A stretch of DNA of 64,000 nucleotides from Fukatsuia anoeciicola (GTDB lineage: Bacteria; Pseudomonadota; Gammaproteobacteria; Enterobacterales; Enterobacteriaceae). The notes beneath the pieces were generated by a model. That model had not been told where the DNA came from, searched no databases, and was given only the letters and a program-made list of their open reading frames with translations. Where the stretch lies: contig NZ_OZ060923.1 in NCBI RefSeq assembly GCF_964059965.1, forward strand, positions 434,001 to 498,000, given 5' to 3'. Shown here piece after piece: positions 42,469 through 52,644 of this stretch; position 1 is the first letter of the stretch; every line of letters starts with the position of its first letter. The translations under genes were made by a program, and so were the position numbers.

Positions 42469-44505
42469 TTAATTATTAAATAGATTTATCATTTCGATCT
42501 CATTGATAATATTAATATTCAATTTTTGAGCTTCTTGAAGTTTCTTACCAGCAGACAAGCCAGCAATTACTAAATTAGTTTTATTTGAAATAGAATTCTT
42601 AATTTCTGCGCCTAAAGCACATAAACGATCTTTAGCATCATTACGATTTAATATAGTTAAACGACCAGTTAATACTACTATTTTACCTGCGAATGGATTA
42701 TTAGTTTTAACAGTAATATTTTCTTTTGGTTTCGAGACTTCTGACCAATATAGAATATTTTTAAGTGCAGCAATAATCTGTTTATTATTTTTTTGTGCTA
42801 AAAAATGAATAATACGTGTAGCATTAACTGTACCTATATTGTGTACTTTTTTAAATGCCTCAATATTAGCAGCTTGTAAGTTTTCTAAATTACGAAAATG
42901 TACAGCCAGATTTGCCGCTATTACTTCTCCTACACCACGGATACCTAGTGCATAAAGAAAACGAGTAAAAGTTGTTTGTTTTGCTTTATCTAATGCATAA
43001 ATTAGATTTTGTGCTGACTTATAACTTATCCTGTTTAATCTAATTAATTTTTCAACGGTTAAATAAAATAAATCAGCAGGATTTTGTATATATTCTTTTT
43101 TTATTAATTGTTCAATTAATTCTTCTCCTATACCTTCTATATTTAATGCTCGGCGAGAAACAAAATGTTTTATAGCCTTTTTATGTTGTGCAGCACAAGA
43201 TATCGCGGCACTACAACGTAGTATAACTTTACCTTCTATTTGCTTGATATCTGAGCCACAAATTGGACAATATAAGGGAAAAATAATTTCTTGTGTATTT
43301 GTAGGCCGCACATTGATTATTACGCTAACAATCTGTGGAATAATATCACCTGCACGTCGTACTATTACAGTATCACCGATACGTAAACCTAAACGTTTTA
43401 TCTCATCAGTATTATATAAACTTGCATTGCTAATGACTACACCAGCTATTTTCACAGGCTTTAACCGAGCAACTGGAGTGATGACTCCTGTTCGTCCAAC
43501 TTGAAATTCTACGTCATGCACTTGCGTTATTTTCTCTTGAGCTAGAAATTTAAATGCTATTGCCCAACGAGGTGCTCGTGTACTAAAACCTAATTTTTTT
43601 TGTAATAAAAGATTATCAACTTTAATAACTAGACCATCAATATTAAAACCTAAGCTATCCCGTTGTTGTTCAATTTGATGGTAAAAAGTAATAACTTGAT
43701 TACTACCAATACAAAGTTTAGTATGATTATCAACTGGTAAACCCCAGTTTTTAAATTGCATCAGACACTGCATATGACTCTGTGGCAATAATTCCCAGTT
43801 TAATAAACCTACACTATGACAAAAAAATGATAATGGTCTTTTAGCTGTAATATAAGGATCAAGTTGACGTAAAGAACCTGCTGCTAAGTTACGTGGATTA
43901 GCAAAAACCCTATTCCCTTTACGTCTTGCTTCTTCATTGAAATATATAAAATCGCGTTGTGATACAAAAATCTCACCACGAATCTCAATTTTCTGTGGAA
44001 TATTATTACCATGTAGACGTAAAGGTATGCTGTGAATAGTTTTTATATTACGTGTAACGTTTTCTCCAATATTACCATCGCCTCTAGTTGCTGCCTGTAC
44101 TAATTCACTATTTTCATATAATAAATTAATTGCTACACCATCTATTTTAAGTTCACAACAGAAAGCTAATTGTGCGCTAATATCAAAGTTTGTACTGTTT
44201 AAGTTAGCATATAGTTGTTTGTTAAAAGTTAAATAGCTTTCTTCATTAAAAACATTATCTAATGATAACATAGGAGTTATATGTTTTACCTGTTCGAATA
44301 TATTCTGAGGTATTATACCAACTTGTTGAGTTGGTGAATCTTTATTAATGAACTCAGGGTATTTATTTTCTAATTTATACAATTCATTTATTAAACAATC
44401 ATATTCTGCATCTGATATTTCTGGATCATCTAAAGCGTGATACCGATATCTATGATGATTCAATATAGTACATAGTTGATTAATTTGTTGAATTATCAGT
44501 TTCAT
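42469..44505 (-). CDS. ligA: NAD-dependent DNA ligase
   Basis: Seals nicks in replication and repair with NAD+. It is 678 residues (E. coli 671). Domains in order: Ia, the adenylation domain with K120 in CELKIDG, the OB fold, a zinc finger with four cysteines (CPICG and the CSAAISC segment), helix-hairpin-helix repeats (ALGIRGVGEVIA) and a C-terminal BRCT domain (FAGKIVVLTGRL). All catalytic parts are present. In E. coli zipA lies directly upstream in the same operon; it is absent here. Confidence 0.97.
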   Translation of the reverse strand: MKLIIQQINQLCTILNHHRYRYHALDDPEISDAEYDCLINELYKLENKYPEFINKDSPTQQVGIIPQNIFEQVKHITPMLSLDNVFNEESYLTFNKQLYANLNSTNFDISAQLAFCCELKIDGVAINLLYENSELVQAATRGDGNIGENVTRNIKTIHSIPLRLHGNNIPQKIEIRGEIFVSQRDFIYFNEEARRKGNRVFANPRNLAAGSLRQLDPYITAKRPLSFFCHSVGLLNWELLPQSHMQCLMQFKNWGLPVDNHTKLCIGSNQVITFYHQIEQQRDSLGFNIDGLVIKVDNLLLQKKLGFSTRAPRWAIAFKFLAQEKITQVHDVEFQVGRTGVITPVARLKPVKIAGVVISNASLYNTDEIKRLGLRIGDTVIVRRAGDIIPQIVSVIINVRPTNTQEIIFPLYCPICGSDIKQIEGKVILRCSAAISCAAQHKKAIKHFVSRRALNIEGIGEELIEQLIKKEYIQNPADLFYLTVEKLIRLNRISYKSAQNLIYALDKAKQTTFTRFLYALGIRGVGEVIAANLAVHFRNLENLQAANIEAFKKVHNIGTVNATRIIHFLAQKNNKQIIAALKNILYWSEVSKPKENITVKTNNPFAGKIVVLTGRLTILNRNDAKDRLCALGAEIKNSISNKTNLVIAGLSAGKKLQEAQKLNINIINEIEMINLFNN

Positions 44506-45864
44506 AATTTACTAGTTATATCTAATATTTGATGGATACGCATTTTATAAATTTCAAACTTCTATGGTGTTATAATAATATGCTCATCATCTTATACTAT
44601 ACGGCTAGATTATTAGCAATGCATTGAGCTGATTATAACATAAACTTAAAATTTTGATAAGCATCACCACAAGAAGGTATAACTATTAAGAGAGATATAC
44701 TAGATATGGTAAAATTTGTTATATTTACAAGATCAAAAAATCTTAGTTTAACTATATTTATTAAATTAAATAATATCGTGTAATTACTTGCTGAATTAAA
44801 GTAATAATGGAAAATATTAATTTTATTAAAGTATAATCCTGCTTGATGAATACTTTTTAATAACTATTAATCTATAATTAAGCTACTTAGATAAACTAAA
44901 ATATTAAGTATTAATATAGTTTTTATTAATATTTCTTGCTTTATTTTTTATTTTTTACTCAACTTTTTCTTCTTGTTTAGTTTCTTTAGTCAGTACTGAT
45001 AGTATTATCGTAGTTTGTGGTATTAGTGATATCATTAGGTTATTTTCATTTATTAATATCGTTAGTATAAATACAAGATTTTTCTTAATTTATTGTAAAC
45101 TTATTTAGGTTATGCTAACAAAATAAGATCTACCTGATGAGAAATAGACACAACCATGCACATTTCTTCTACTTCTTCATCCAATAGATTTTTTTATCTT
45201 TATATCATAGATATTTATCTAAGAAATTACAAAAAAGTAAAAAATGTTTCTATGGTTAATCCAAAGGATATTAAATAACAAGGTAATTATAACACTTAAA
45301 CTAATAATAATTAACATTAGACGCAAATTTTACATTATTAAAATCTCTATAATTTTTAATGTATCCATAGATTATTGCTAGAATATATATCTATCCTTTA
45401 ACTTTTATTACTAATAAGTTTAACTATAGATTTTATAACTCTATGACATAAATAAACAACTAAGTAATAAATCCAATGTACATCAGTACAAATCTATGCT
45501 TATATTTTATAATAAAAGTTATATTCGTTATTTTTATTTATTACTCATATAACTTATGGTTAGTTAGTAAAAATTACCTATATGATACTCTAAGTTTCGA
45601 GACCATAGGAAATTAATAGGCATAGCAAATGTTATAGATGTCATTAAGAATGATTAAATTACAAATTAGTACTTTATGCTAAAAAGTAAAAAAATTAATC
45701 TAATTAGTTTTCATGTAGACTAAATAAAGATTCATATCACACTATAATTAATTTAGCCCTTAAAGTTTAGTAGTTAACTAATTTATTATTTTAACAAGTT
45801 TATTCTACACTTTTCATTATACTTGATCTTTATAATATCAATCCGATAAGTTGAGAAAAATTGC
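44506..45864. other. Spacer at the expected zipA-cysZ-cysK position
   Basis: E. coli has zipA, cysZ and cysK between ligA and ptsH. The 1.36 kb here is non-coding. A patch with more balanced composition (about 44975-45200) gives minus-strand frames of about 26 codons bounded by stops, not enough to identify. The ptsH promoter must lie at the right end. Confidence 0.55.
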
Positions 45865-46122
45865 ATGTTTAAGCAAAAAGTTATTATTACCTCACCCAAT
45901 GGTTTACATACCCGTCCTGCTGCTATATTTGTTAAAGAAGCAAAAAAATTCCATTCTGAGATTACTGTTACTATAGACAGTAATCCTGTAAATGCAAAAA
46001 GTTTATTTAAACTACAAACTCTAGGTCTGAATCAAGGAGCTATTATGACAATTTCTGCTGAGGGTAAAGACGCAAAAGAGGCTGTAGAGCATCTAGCGCA
46101 TCTAATTAATGAACTTAAATAG
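45865..46122 (+). CDS. ptsH: Phosphocarrier protein HPr
   Basis: Passes phosphate from Enzyme I to the sugar-specific EIIA proteins of the phosphotransferase system. It is 85 residues, the same as E. coli. Active H15 is in PNGLHTRPAA, and S46 is in AKSLFKLQTLGL. First gene of ptsHI-crr; ptsI starts 40 nt downstream. The ribosome site is weak (GAGAAAAATTGC). Confidence 0.98.
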   Translation: MFKQKVIITSPNGLHTRPAAIFVKEAKKFHSEITVTIDSNPVNAKSLFKLQTLGLNQGAIMTISAEGKDAKEAVEHLAHLINELK

Positions 46123-46162
46123 AGAATATAATTTTTAAACCAGTATATGAGTAGGATAAAGT

Positions 46163-47902
46163 ATGACGTCAGGCATTTCAGTATCACCAGGTATTGCTTT
46201 CGGCAAAGCACTTTTGTTACAAGAAGATGAAATTATTCTCAATCGAGAAAAAATCTCGAATGAACAGGTGGTAGAGGAAATCGCTGCTTTTAGAGCTGGT
46301 CGGGCTAAAGCTTGTAAGCAATTAACTGTTATTAAAAGTAAAACAGTTAAAAGCTTAGGGGAAGAAAAAGCAGATATTTTTGCGGGTCATATTATGCTGT
46401 TAGAAGACGAAGAACTTGAACAGGAAATTATTATTTTAATTAAGGAACAACATATAACGGCAGGTGCTGCTGTTAATTCCGTATTCCAAAAACAAGTAAA
46501 AAAACAGCAGGAACTAGATAATAAATATCTTAGAGAACGTGCTATTGATACAGCTAATCTTTGTAAACACCTACTAAAAAATATTCTTAGTTTAGCTGTT
46601 GTTGATTTAAGTGCTATTTCAGAAGAGGTAATTATAGTAGCGACAGATTTATCACCATCTGAAACTGCACAGCTTGATCTTAATAAGGTGCTTGGTTTTA
46701 TTACTGATGTTGGAGGCACTACTTCCCATACATCAATTATGGCACGTTCCTTAGAATTACCAGCTATTGTTGGTACGGGTAATATGAGTAAAAAAGTAAA
46801 AAATAATGATTATTTAATCCTCGATGCAGTTAAAAATCATATCTATATTAATCCAACTAATGAGATAATCGCTCTATTAACAAAACAGAGAAATGATTAT
46901 ATTTTAAAGAAAAATACTTTAGCGCAAGAGAAAAATTTACCTGCTATAACACTAGATGGGTATCAGGTTAAAATAGTAGCTAATATCAGTACTCCGCGTG
47001 ATATTCAAATAGCTAAGCGACATGGTGCATCAGGCATTGGTTTGTATCGTACTGAATTTTTATTTATGGATCGCGATAGTCTGCCAACAGAAGAAGAACA
47101 GTTTATGGCGTATAAAATTGTTGCAGAAGCATTTAATTCGCGACCAGTAATTATTCGTACTATGGATATTGGTGGTGATAAAAATTTATCCTATATGAAA
47201 CTCTCAAAAGAGGATAATCCATTTTTAGGCTATCGAGCTATTCGAATTTCTCTTGATCGTAGAGAAATCTTACGTACTCAATTACATGCAATTTTACGTG
47301 CATCAGTTTTTGGTAAATTACGTATTATGTTTCCAATGATTATCTCGGTTGAAGAAGTACATCAATTACAAATAGAGCTTGCTAAATTAAAAGAACAATT
47401 ACAAAAAAAACGTCAACTTTTCGATGAGAATATTGAAGTAGGGATAATGATAGAGACACCAGCAGCTGCAGTTATTGCTGACATTTTAATAAAAGAAGTT
47501 GATTTTTTTAGTATTGGAACAAATGATTTAACTCAGTATACTTTAGCAGTCGATCGTGGTAATGAGCTTATTTCTGATCTTTATAAACCAATGTCTCCAG
47601 CTATTTTACGCTTAATCAAACAGGTTATTGATATTTCACATGTCGCAGGTAAATGGACAGGCATGTGTGGTGAACTTGCAGGAGATAAATGTGCTACATT
47701 ATTGCTTCTTGGCATGGGATTAGATGAATTTAGTATGAGCGCTCCTTTAATTCCATGTATAAAACAGATCATTCGTAATACTCATTTTAAAGACATAAAA
47801 ATATTAGCAGAAGAAGCTCTTGCTCAGACTACGGTATCGGGTGTAATGAAACTGATTAATGATTTTATCGCAGTAAAAAAACTTAACACTTATAATTTAT
47901 AG
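46163..47902 (+). CDS. ptsI: PTS Enzyme I
   Basis: Phosphoenolpyruvate-protein phosphotransferase that feeds phosphate from PEP to HPr. It is 579 residues (E. coli 575). The phosphorylated H189 is in GGTTSHTSIMARS (E. coli GGRTSHTS), and the PEP-binding barrel has RTEFLFMDRD, GTNDLTQYTLAVDRGN and the active C502 in MCGELAGD. All catalytic residues are kept. The PEP it consumes is made by eno in this window. Confidence 0.98.
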   Translation: MTSGISVSPGIAFGKALLLQEDEIILNREKISNEQVVEEIAAFRAGRAKACKQLTVIKSKTVKSLGEEKADIFAGHIMLLEDEELEQEIIILIKEQHITAGAAVNSVFQKQVKKQQELDNKYLRERAIDTANLCKHLLKNILSLAVVDLSAISEEVIIVATDLSPSETAQLDLNKVLGFITDVGGTTSHTSIMARSLELPAIVGTGNMSKKVKNNDYLILDAVKNHIYINPTNEIIALLTKQRNDYILKKNTLAQEKNLPAITLDGYQVKIVANISTPRDIQIAKRHGASGIGLYRTEFLFMDRDSLPTEEEQFMAYKIVAEAFNSRPVIIRTMDIGGDKNLSYMKLSKEDNPFLGYRAIRISLDRREILRTQLHAILRASVFGKLRIMFPMIISVEEVHQLQIELAKLKEQLQKKRQLFDENIEVGIMIETPAAAVIADILIKEVDFFSIGTNDLTQYTLAVDRGNELISDLYKPMSPAILRLIKQVIDISHVAGKWTGMCGELAGDKCATLLLLGMGLDEFSMSAPLIPCIKQIIRNTHFKDIKILAEEALAQTTVSGVMKLINDFIAVKKLNTYNL

Positions 47903-47937
47903 ACTATAACTAAATAGTTAATAACTAGGAGAAAATC

Positions 47938-48447
47938 ATGGGATTATTTGAAAGACTAAAATTTTTAGTTTCAAATAATAAGAAAAATGATAGTACTATT
48001 GAGATAGTAGCTCCATTATCTGGAAAAATTATAAATATTGAAGATGTGCCAGATATTGTTTTTGCTGAAAAAATTGTAGGCGATGGGATTGCTATCGATC
48101 CTACTAGCAATGAAGTAGTTGCTCCGGTTAATGGAATTATTGGTAAAATTTTTGAGACTAATCATGCTTTTTCTATTAAATCCAATGATGGTATTGAAAT
48201 ATTTGTTCATTTTGGTATTGATACGGTCGAACTAAAAGGTGAGGGTTTTATACGTTTTGCTAAAGAAGGTCAACAGGTTAAAAAAGGTGATGTTATTATT
48301 GCGTTTGATCTTGCTTTACTAACAAAAAAAGTAAAATCTATTTTCACGCCAGTAGTTATTTCAAATATGGATGAAATAAAAGGTTTAATCAAACTCTCTG
48401 GTACTGTTATTGTAGGTAAAACACCTATTCTTCGCATCAAAAAATAA
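47938..48447 (+). CDS. crr: PTS glucose-specific EIIA component
   Basis: Phosphoryl carrier for glucose and related sugars; in E. coli it also regulates adenylate cyclase and permeases. It is 169 residues, as in E. coli. The active-site histidines are H76 and H91 (75 and 90 without Met), the latter in IFVHFGIDTVELKGEGF. AGGAG lies before the ATG, 35 nt after ptsI. No EIIBC permease is in the window, so the sugar served cannot be told. Confidence 0.97.
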   Translation: MGLFERLKFLVSNNKKNDSTIEIVAPLSGKIINIEDVPDIVFAEKIVGDGIAIDPTSNEVVAPVNGIIGKIFETNHAFSIKSNDGIEIFVHFGIDTVELKGEGFIRFAKEGQQVKKGDVIIAFDLALLTKKVKSIFTPVVISNMDEIKGLIKLSGTVIVGKTPILRIKK

Positions 48448-48512
48448 GTAAATATTATTTTATACTAAAGTAGATTAAATAAAATTATACTGATAGGGAG
48501 TAGTAAAAAGTT

Positions 48513-49262
48513 ATGACCAAATGGGTTAGCGGTAAGGTTATTAATGTTGTGCGTTATACAAGTAGTTTATATAGCATTAAAGTTATGGCACCAGTAGACA
48601 GTTTTCTTCCAGGTCAATACGCTAAATTAGCACTAAAGATTAATAATAAACGGGTACAGCGTGCTTACTCTTATGTTAATGCTCCAAGTAATAAAAATCT
48701 TGAATTTTATTTAATTAATGTGCCTCAAGGTGAGCTTAGCCCCTATTTATGTCAATTATCAGCCGGAATGATGCTTATGATAAGCAAAGAACCTGCTGGA
48801 TTTTTTATTTTAAAAGAAATTCCTCAATGTAATATCTTATGGATGTTAGCAACCGGTACAGGTATTGGACCTTATTTATCAATTTTACAGGAAAAAAAAG
48901 ATTTAGAACGCTTTAACCATCTAGTATTAGTGCATTCTGTAAGATTAGGTTGTGATCTTAGTTATTTATCTTTGATGCAACAATTAGAAATAGAATATAA
49001 CGGTAAATTACGTATCTGTACTATTGTTAGTAGAGAAAAATTTATTAACTCGTTATATGGACGTATACCTGAACTAATTAAAAATAATGCTCTAGAAAAA
49101 ACTGTAGGATTAAAAATTACTGCTAAAAATAGTCATATCATGTTATGTGGTAATCCACAAATGATACGCGATACACAAAAAATATTACAAGATATCCATC
49201 AGATGAAAAAATATATAAGAAGTAGTAAAATAGGACATATTAGTAACGAACAATATTGGTAA
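48513..49262 (+). CDS. fpr: Ferredoxin/flavodoxin-NADP+ reductase
   Basis: FAD enzyme that moves electrons between NADPH and flavodoxin or ferredoxin, feeding Fe-S and radical-SAM enzymes. It is 249 residues (E. coli 248). The FAD site RAYSYVNAP, the NADP-site glycine motif LATGTGIGPYLSIL, CGNPQMIRDT and the C-terminal YW that stacks on FAD are present. It lies 65 nt behind crr on the same strand, a place it does not have in E. coli (next to glpX), so it may be read from the pts promoter. Confidence 0.97.
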   Translation: MTKWVSGKVINVVRYTSSLYSIKVMAPVDSFLPGQYAKLALKINNKRVQRAYSYVNAPSNKNLEFYLINVPQGELSPYLCQLSAGMMLMISKEPAGFFILKEIPQCNILWMLATGTGIGPYLSILQEKKDLERFNHLVLVHSVRLGCDLSYLSLMQQLEIEYNGKLRICTIVSREKFINSLYGRIPELIKNNALEKTVGLKITAKNSHIMLCGNPQMIRDTQKILQDIHQMKKYIRSSKIGHISNEQYW

Positions 49263-49317
49263 TTAGCTAATAAACATAAGGTAACATGATAATATTAGTA
49301 ACAAAGAAAAACAGTTA

Positions 49318-49343
49318 TACCATTACTACTAGTGGTAATGGTA
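49318..49343 (+). terminator. Hairpin downstream of fpr
   Basis: 9-bp stem TACCATTAC / GTAATGGTA with an 8-nt loop, 56 nt after the fpr stop. A second 7-bp stem (TCACTAG / CTAGTGA, loop TTCC) follows at 49371-49388. Neither has a strong T run, but their position fits the end of ptsHI-crr-fpr. Confidence 0.55.
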
Positions 49344-49636
49344 AGTAGTGTTGATATTAATACGCTAGCCTCACTAGTTCCCTAGTGATATTGCTATCAT
49401 AATTTTAACATAACTAATATACTACTATCAGTATTAGTATTTATAATAAACTTTCTCCTATATTTTATTTATTTACTAATTATCTAGCTTTTAATGTATA
49501 TTTATATAATTATATAGCATTATAACTAGATAAATTAAATACTATTGATAAATAAATTTTAAGCTATCTATAAAAAAGAATCTCTTATCTTACTTGTGTT
49601 AACGGTTAATCAAATTAATGAAAAATCTTTATATCT

Positions 49637-49676
49637 TAACTATATTTAACTATATTTAACTATATTTAACTATATT
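49637..49676. repeat. 10-nt tandem repeat
   Basis: Three exact copies of TATATTTAAC at 49641-49670, with partial copies on both sides. It is the kind of short tandem array that grows by slippage in non-coding A/T DNA. Confidence 0.85.
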
Positions 49677-50072
49677 AGAAATTAACAATAGCGATATTAA
49701 GATATTATAAATAATTTATTTATTAATTAACGGTAAAAAATTAGAAAAAAATAAAATTAGCAATAATCAATTATATGATAACATTAATATGTGGATTTTA
49801 AAATAGGTTTTCTATATAATAAAGTATCAGTAATATTTTAAATTTATTAAAAAATAAAAAGTATTTATTTTTATGCTTATTTAGCAGAAACTATTCTTTA
49901 TATAATAGCAGATAATAATAAAAGGCTAACTTTTACTATAAACTTCTATTAAGTTAGTAATATATAAATATATATAACACTAACTAATCAGAGAAATTCT
50001 AAATAACTATTATATTAGATAAGCTTTATATTATATATTATATTAGTATTATAGCGAATTTTAGATAGATCC

Positions 50073-50867
50073 TTAGATGGCAATTGGAGCTATAATCATT
50101 GGATGTGGATGATAATTTTCAATAGTAAAATCATCAAAGCAATAATCAAATAATAATTTTTTTTTATTTTTTATTACTAATTTAGGTAACGGGTGTGGTT
50201 CTCGGCTTAATTGTAATCTTGCTTGTTCCAGATGATTATTATAAAGATGAACATCTCCTCCGGTCCAAATAAAATCTCCAACAATAAGATTACATTGCTT
50301 AGCTATCATATGTATCAACAATGCGTAGCTAGCAATATTAAACGGTAAACCTAAAAAGACATCACATGAACGCTGATATAATTGGCATGAGAGTACTTTA
50401 TTTATTACATAAAATTGAAAAAGAACATGACAAGGAGCCAACGCCATCTGCTCCAGATCACCAACATTCCACGCAGATACTATTAGACGACGTGAGTTAG
50501 GATTACACGTTAATTGTTCAATTATTTTAGTAAGTTGATCAACTTGACGTCCATCAGAAGTAGACCAGGCACGCCATTGTTTACCATATACTGGTCCAAG
50601 ATTACCCTTTTCATCCGCCCATTCATCCCAGATGGTAACCTTATTATCTGTTAAATAATGAATATTAGTTTCACCTTTAAGAAACCACAATAACTCATAT
50701 ATAATAGAGCGTATATGACAGCGCTTAGTTGTTATTAATGGAAAACCATTCTGTAAGTTAAGACGCATTTGATACCCAAAAATTGACAATGTACCTACAC
50801 CGGTACGATCAGTTTTTTTGGCACCTTCGACTAATACTTTATTCATAAGATCTAGATACTGGTGCAT
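50073..50867 (-). CDS. thyA: Thymidylate synthase
   Basis: Makes dTMP from dUMP with methylene-tetrahydrofolate, the product of GlyA. With the start at 50867 (MHQYLDLM) it is 264 residues, the same as E. coli. GAGG stands 6 nt upstream, and a GTG/ATG choice four codons earlier has no support. The nucleophile C146 is in ALAPCHVLFQFY; RSCDVFLGLPFNIASYA, the WTGGDVHLYNNH dUMP-binding segment and the conserved C-terminal AI end are intact. It follows lgt by 21 nt, as in E. coli. Confidence 0.97.
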   Translation of the reverse strand: MHQYLDLMNKVLVEGAKKTDRTGVGTLSIFGYQMRLNLQNGFPLITTKRCHIRSIIYELLWFLKGETNIHYLTDNKVTIWDEWADEKGNLGPVYGKQWRAWSTSDGRQVDQLTKIIEQLTCNPNSRRLIVSAWNVGDLEQMALAPCHVLFQFYVINKVLSCQLYQRSCDVFLGLPFNIASYALLIHMIAKQCNLIVGDFIWTGGDVHLYNNHLEQARLQLSREPHPLPKLVIKNKKKLLFDYCFDDFTIENYHPHPMIIAPIAI

Positions 50868-50888
50868 ATTACCTCGCAAAAATTATAG

Positions 50889-51743
50889 CTAAATACGACG
50901 ATATGCCCAAATCATTATCATCATACCTACTAATACCATAGGCATAGAAAGAATTTGCCCCATAGTAATAAATCCATTAAATAAACCAATTTGTGCATCT
51001 GGCTGACGAAAATATTCAATAATAATACGAAATAAGCCGTAGCTTATTAGAAAAAAACCAGAAACGCTTCCCATTGGTCTTGGTTTTTTAATAAATAAAT
51101 TTAGAAGAATAAATAATACTAAGCCTTCAAGAATCATTTCATAAAGTTGTGACGGATGACGCGGTAAAAGACCATATTGGTTAAATATATTTTGCCACTT
51201 AGAATTTGTAGAAGCAATAGTGATATCTATATTGTGGGAGCTAGGGAATAACATTGCCCAAGGCGTATTAATTGTCACTCTACCCCAGAGTTCATCGTTA
51301 ATAAAATTACCTAAACGACCAGCGCCTAAACCAAAAGGAACTAAGGGAGCTACAAAGTCTGATACTTGTAAAAAACTACGTTTAGTATGTTGAGCAAATC
51401 GTATTATGACACAGATAACCCCAATTAATCCGCCATGGAATGACATGCCACCATCCCATACTTTAAATAAATAAAGTGGATTATTTAAAAAATATTCAAA
51501 ATTATAAAATAATACATAACCAATACGACCACCAATAAAAATACCTAAAAAATTTGTATATAGTAAATTTTCAACTTCTTCTTTGTTCCAACCACTATTT
51601 GGTTTGTTCGTTCTGCGAATAGCAAGCCACATAGCAAAAATAAAACCAACTAAATACATTAGACCATACCAATGAAGAGATATCGGGCCAATAGATAAAA
51701 TAATTGGATCAAAGTTAGGAAATACTAGATAACTATTACTCAT
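50889..51743 (-). CDS. lgt: Prolipoprotein diacylglyceryl transferase
   Basis: Inner-membrane enzyme that attaches diacylglycerol to the lipobox cysteine of prelipoproteins such as MltC. It is 284 residues (E. coli 291) with about seven membrane segments. H103 is in MSFHGGLIG, and R143 is in the Lgt signature GLGAGRLGNFIN. The residue after FIN is D150 where E. coli has Gly, followed by the conserved ELWGR. The extreme C-terminus is slightly shorter. Strong ribosome site GAGGTAAT. Confidence 0.96.
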   Translation of the reverse strand: MSNSYLVFPNFDPIILSIGPISLHWYGLMYLVGFIFAMWLAIRRTNKPNSGWNKEEVENLLYTNFLGIFIGGRIGYVLFYNFEYFLNNPLYLFKVWDGGMSFHGGLIGVICVIIRFAQHTKRSFLQVSDFVAPLVPFGLGAGRLGNFINDELWGRVTINTPWAMLFPSSHNIDITIASTNSKWQNIFNQYGLLPRHPSQLYEMILEGLVLFILLNLFIKKPRPMGSVSGFFLISYGLFRIIIEYFRQPDAQIGLFNGFITMGQILSMPMVLVGMMIMIWAYRRI

Positions 51744-52245
51744 CTATTACCTCAAATTTTCTTTTTAACTAAATAATAAATAATAAATATTAATAGTAAC
51801 ATAGCTCCATAGCTAAGAATGATGATTCTAATAGATTAATCTTATTTAATATACGCACTATAAAGAGTTAATAATTTTTTATATATCTAATTTTTTGAAT
51901 TATATTAAGATTATAATTTTATTTAAATAAGTTATATAATTATTATTATAGAGTTAATGATTTAATTATTACTAAACTTTAAATAACTAGCATAATGTAA
52001 CTTAATAACAGCAATAGAAAAAGAGTGATATCCTTTAGTACTAATATTGTTTAGTCTAATTCTTATATATAGAACTAGATAAATTATTAATAATTTCTAA
52101 CAATGAAACAAATATAATTATGTTATTTATTAGTATTAACTAACAGAATTTAGTAATATATTTTATAATAACTTAATGATTAGTTTAATATCATTAAGTA
52201 AAAGTACTTTAATAAAATATTCTTTATTATTGGTGTTTTTGGTTA

Positions 52246-52277
52246 TATATAGTAATAATATTTTCTATTACTATATA
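52246..52277. repeat. 12-bp A/T hairpin
   Basis: TATATAGTAATA and TATTACTATATA are exact reverse complements around an 8-nt loop. With this base composition such a stem is less telling than the longer ones nearby. Confidence 0.5.
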
Positions 52278-52611
52278 CTCTAAGGCTTTACATCTAAAGT
52301 ATCTAGTAGTAGTTTTTATTGTTAAGATAATATTATCTTTCTATTTTTTAGATTTTATTTAAATTAAATTATAATAGCACTATTATAGTATGTACTAGCA
52401 ATTAGTAAACTTAATATAGTGTATAAAATAAATATTAATATTAAAATTATGAGCTAAATATAATATTTATATAGAAAAATTAATAATAAAGTTTAATAAG
52501 GTCATTTATTAGTATTAATTAAGCCTAAATAAGTACAGAAATAAATTAAAGAAATTAAGGCTATTCTACAGGATTTAAAATCCTTAGTTATTATTATAAG
52601 CTAAGCAAAAA

Positions 52612-52644
52612 CTTACTCTAATAATCTTAGATTGTTAGAGTAAG
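52612..52644. repeat. 15-bp hairpin with G/C-containing stem
   Basis: CTTACTCTAATAATC (52612-52626) pairs with GATTGTTAGAGTAAG (52630-52644) with one G-T pair and a 3-nt loop. A smaller palindrome (AGGATTTAAAATCCT, 52570-52584) lies just before it. It may be a terminator left by a lost gene. Confidence 0.6.

Larger units (their letters stand above)
49263..50072. other. Spacer fpr-thyA
   Basis: About 810 nt between convergent genes. It holds two small hairpins just past fpr and a 10-nt tandem repeat at 49637-49676. No reading frame of note. Confidence 0.6.

Noticed and set aside
44975..45200. Minus-strand frames of about 26 codons, one acidic, as zipA remnants
   Set aside because: Bounded by stops and without any recognisable ZipA segment; position alone is not enough.
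45585..45612. TTTCGAGAC stretch considered as a tRNA T-arm
   Set aside because: No matching acceptor, D or anticodon stems can be folded around it.
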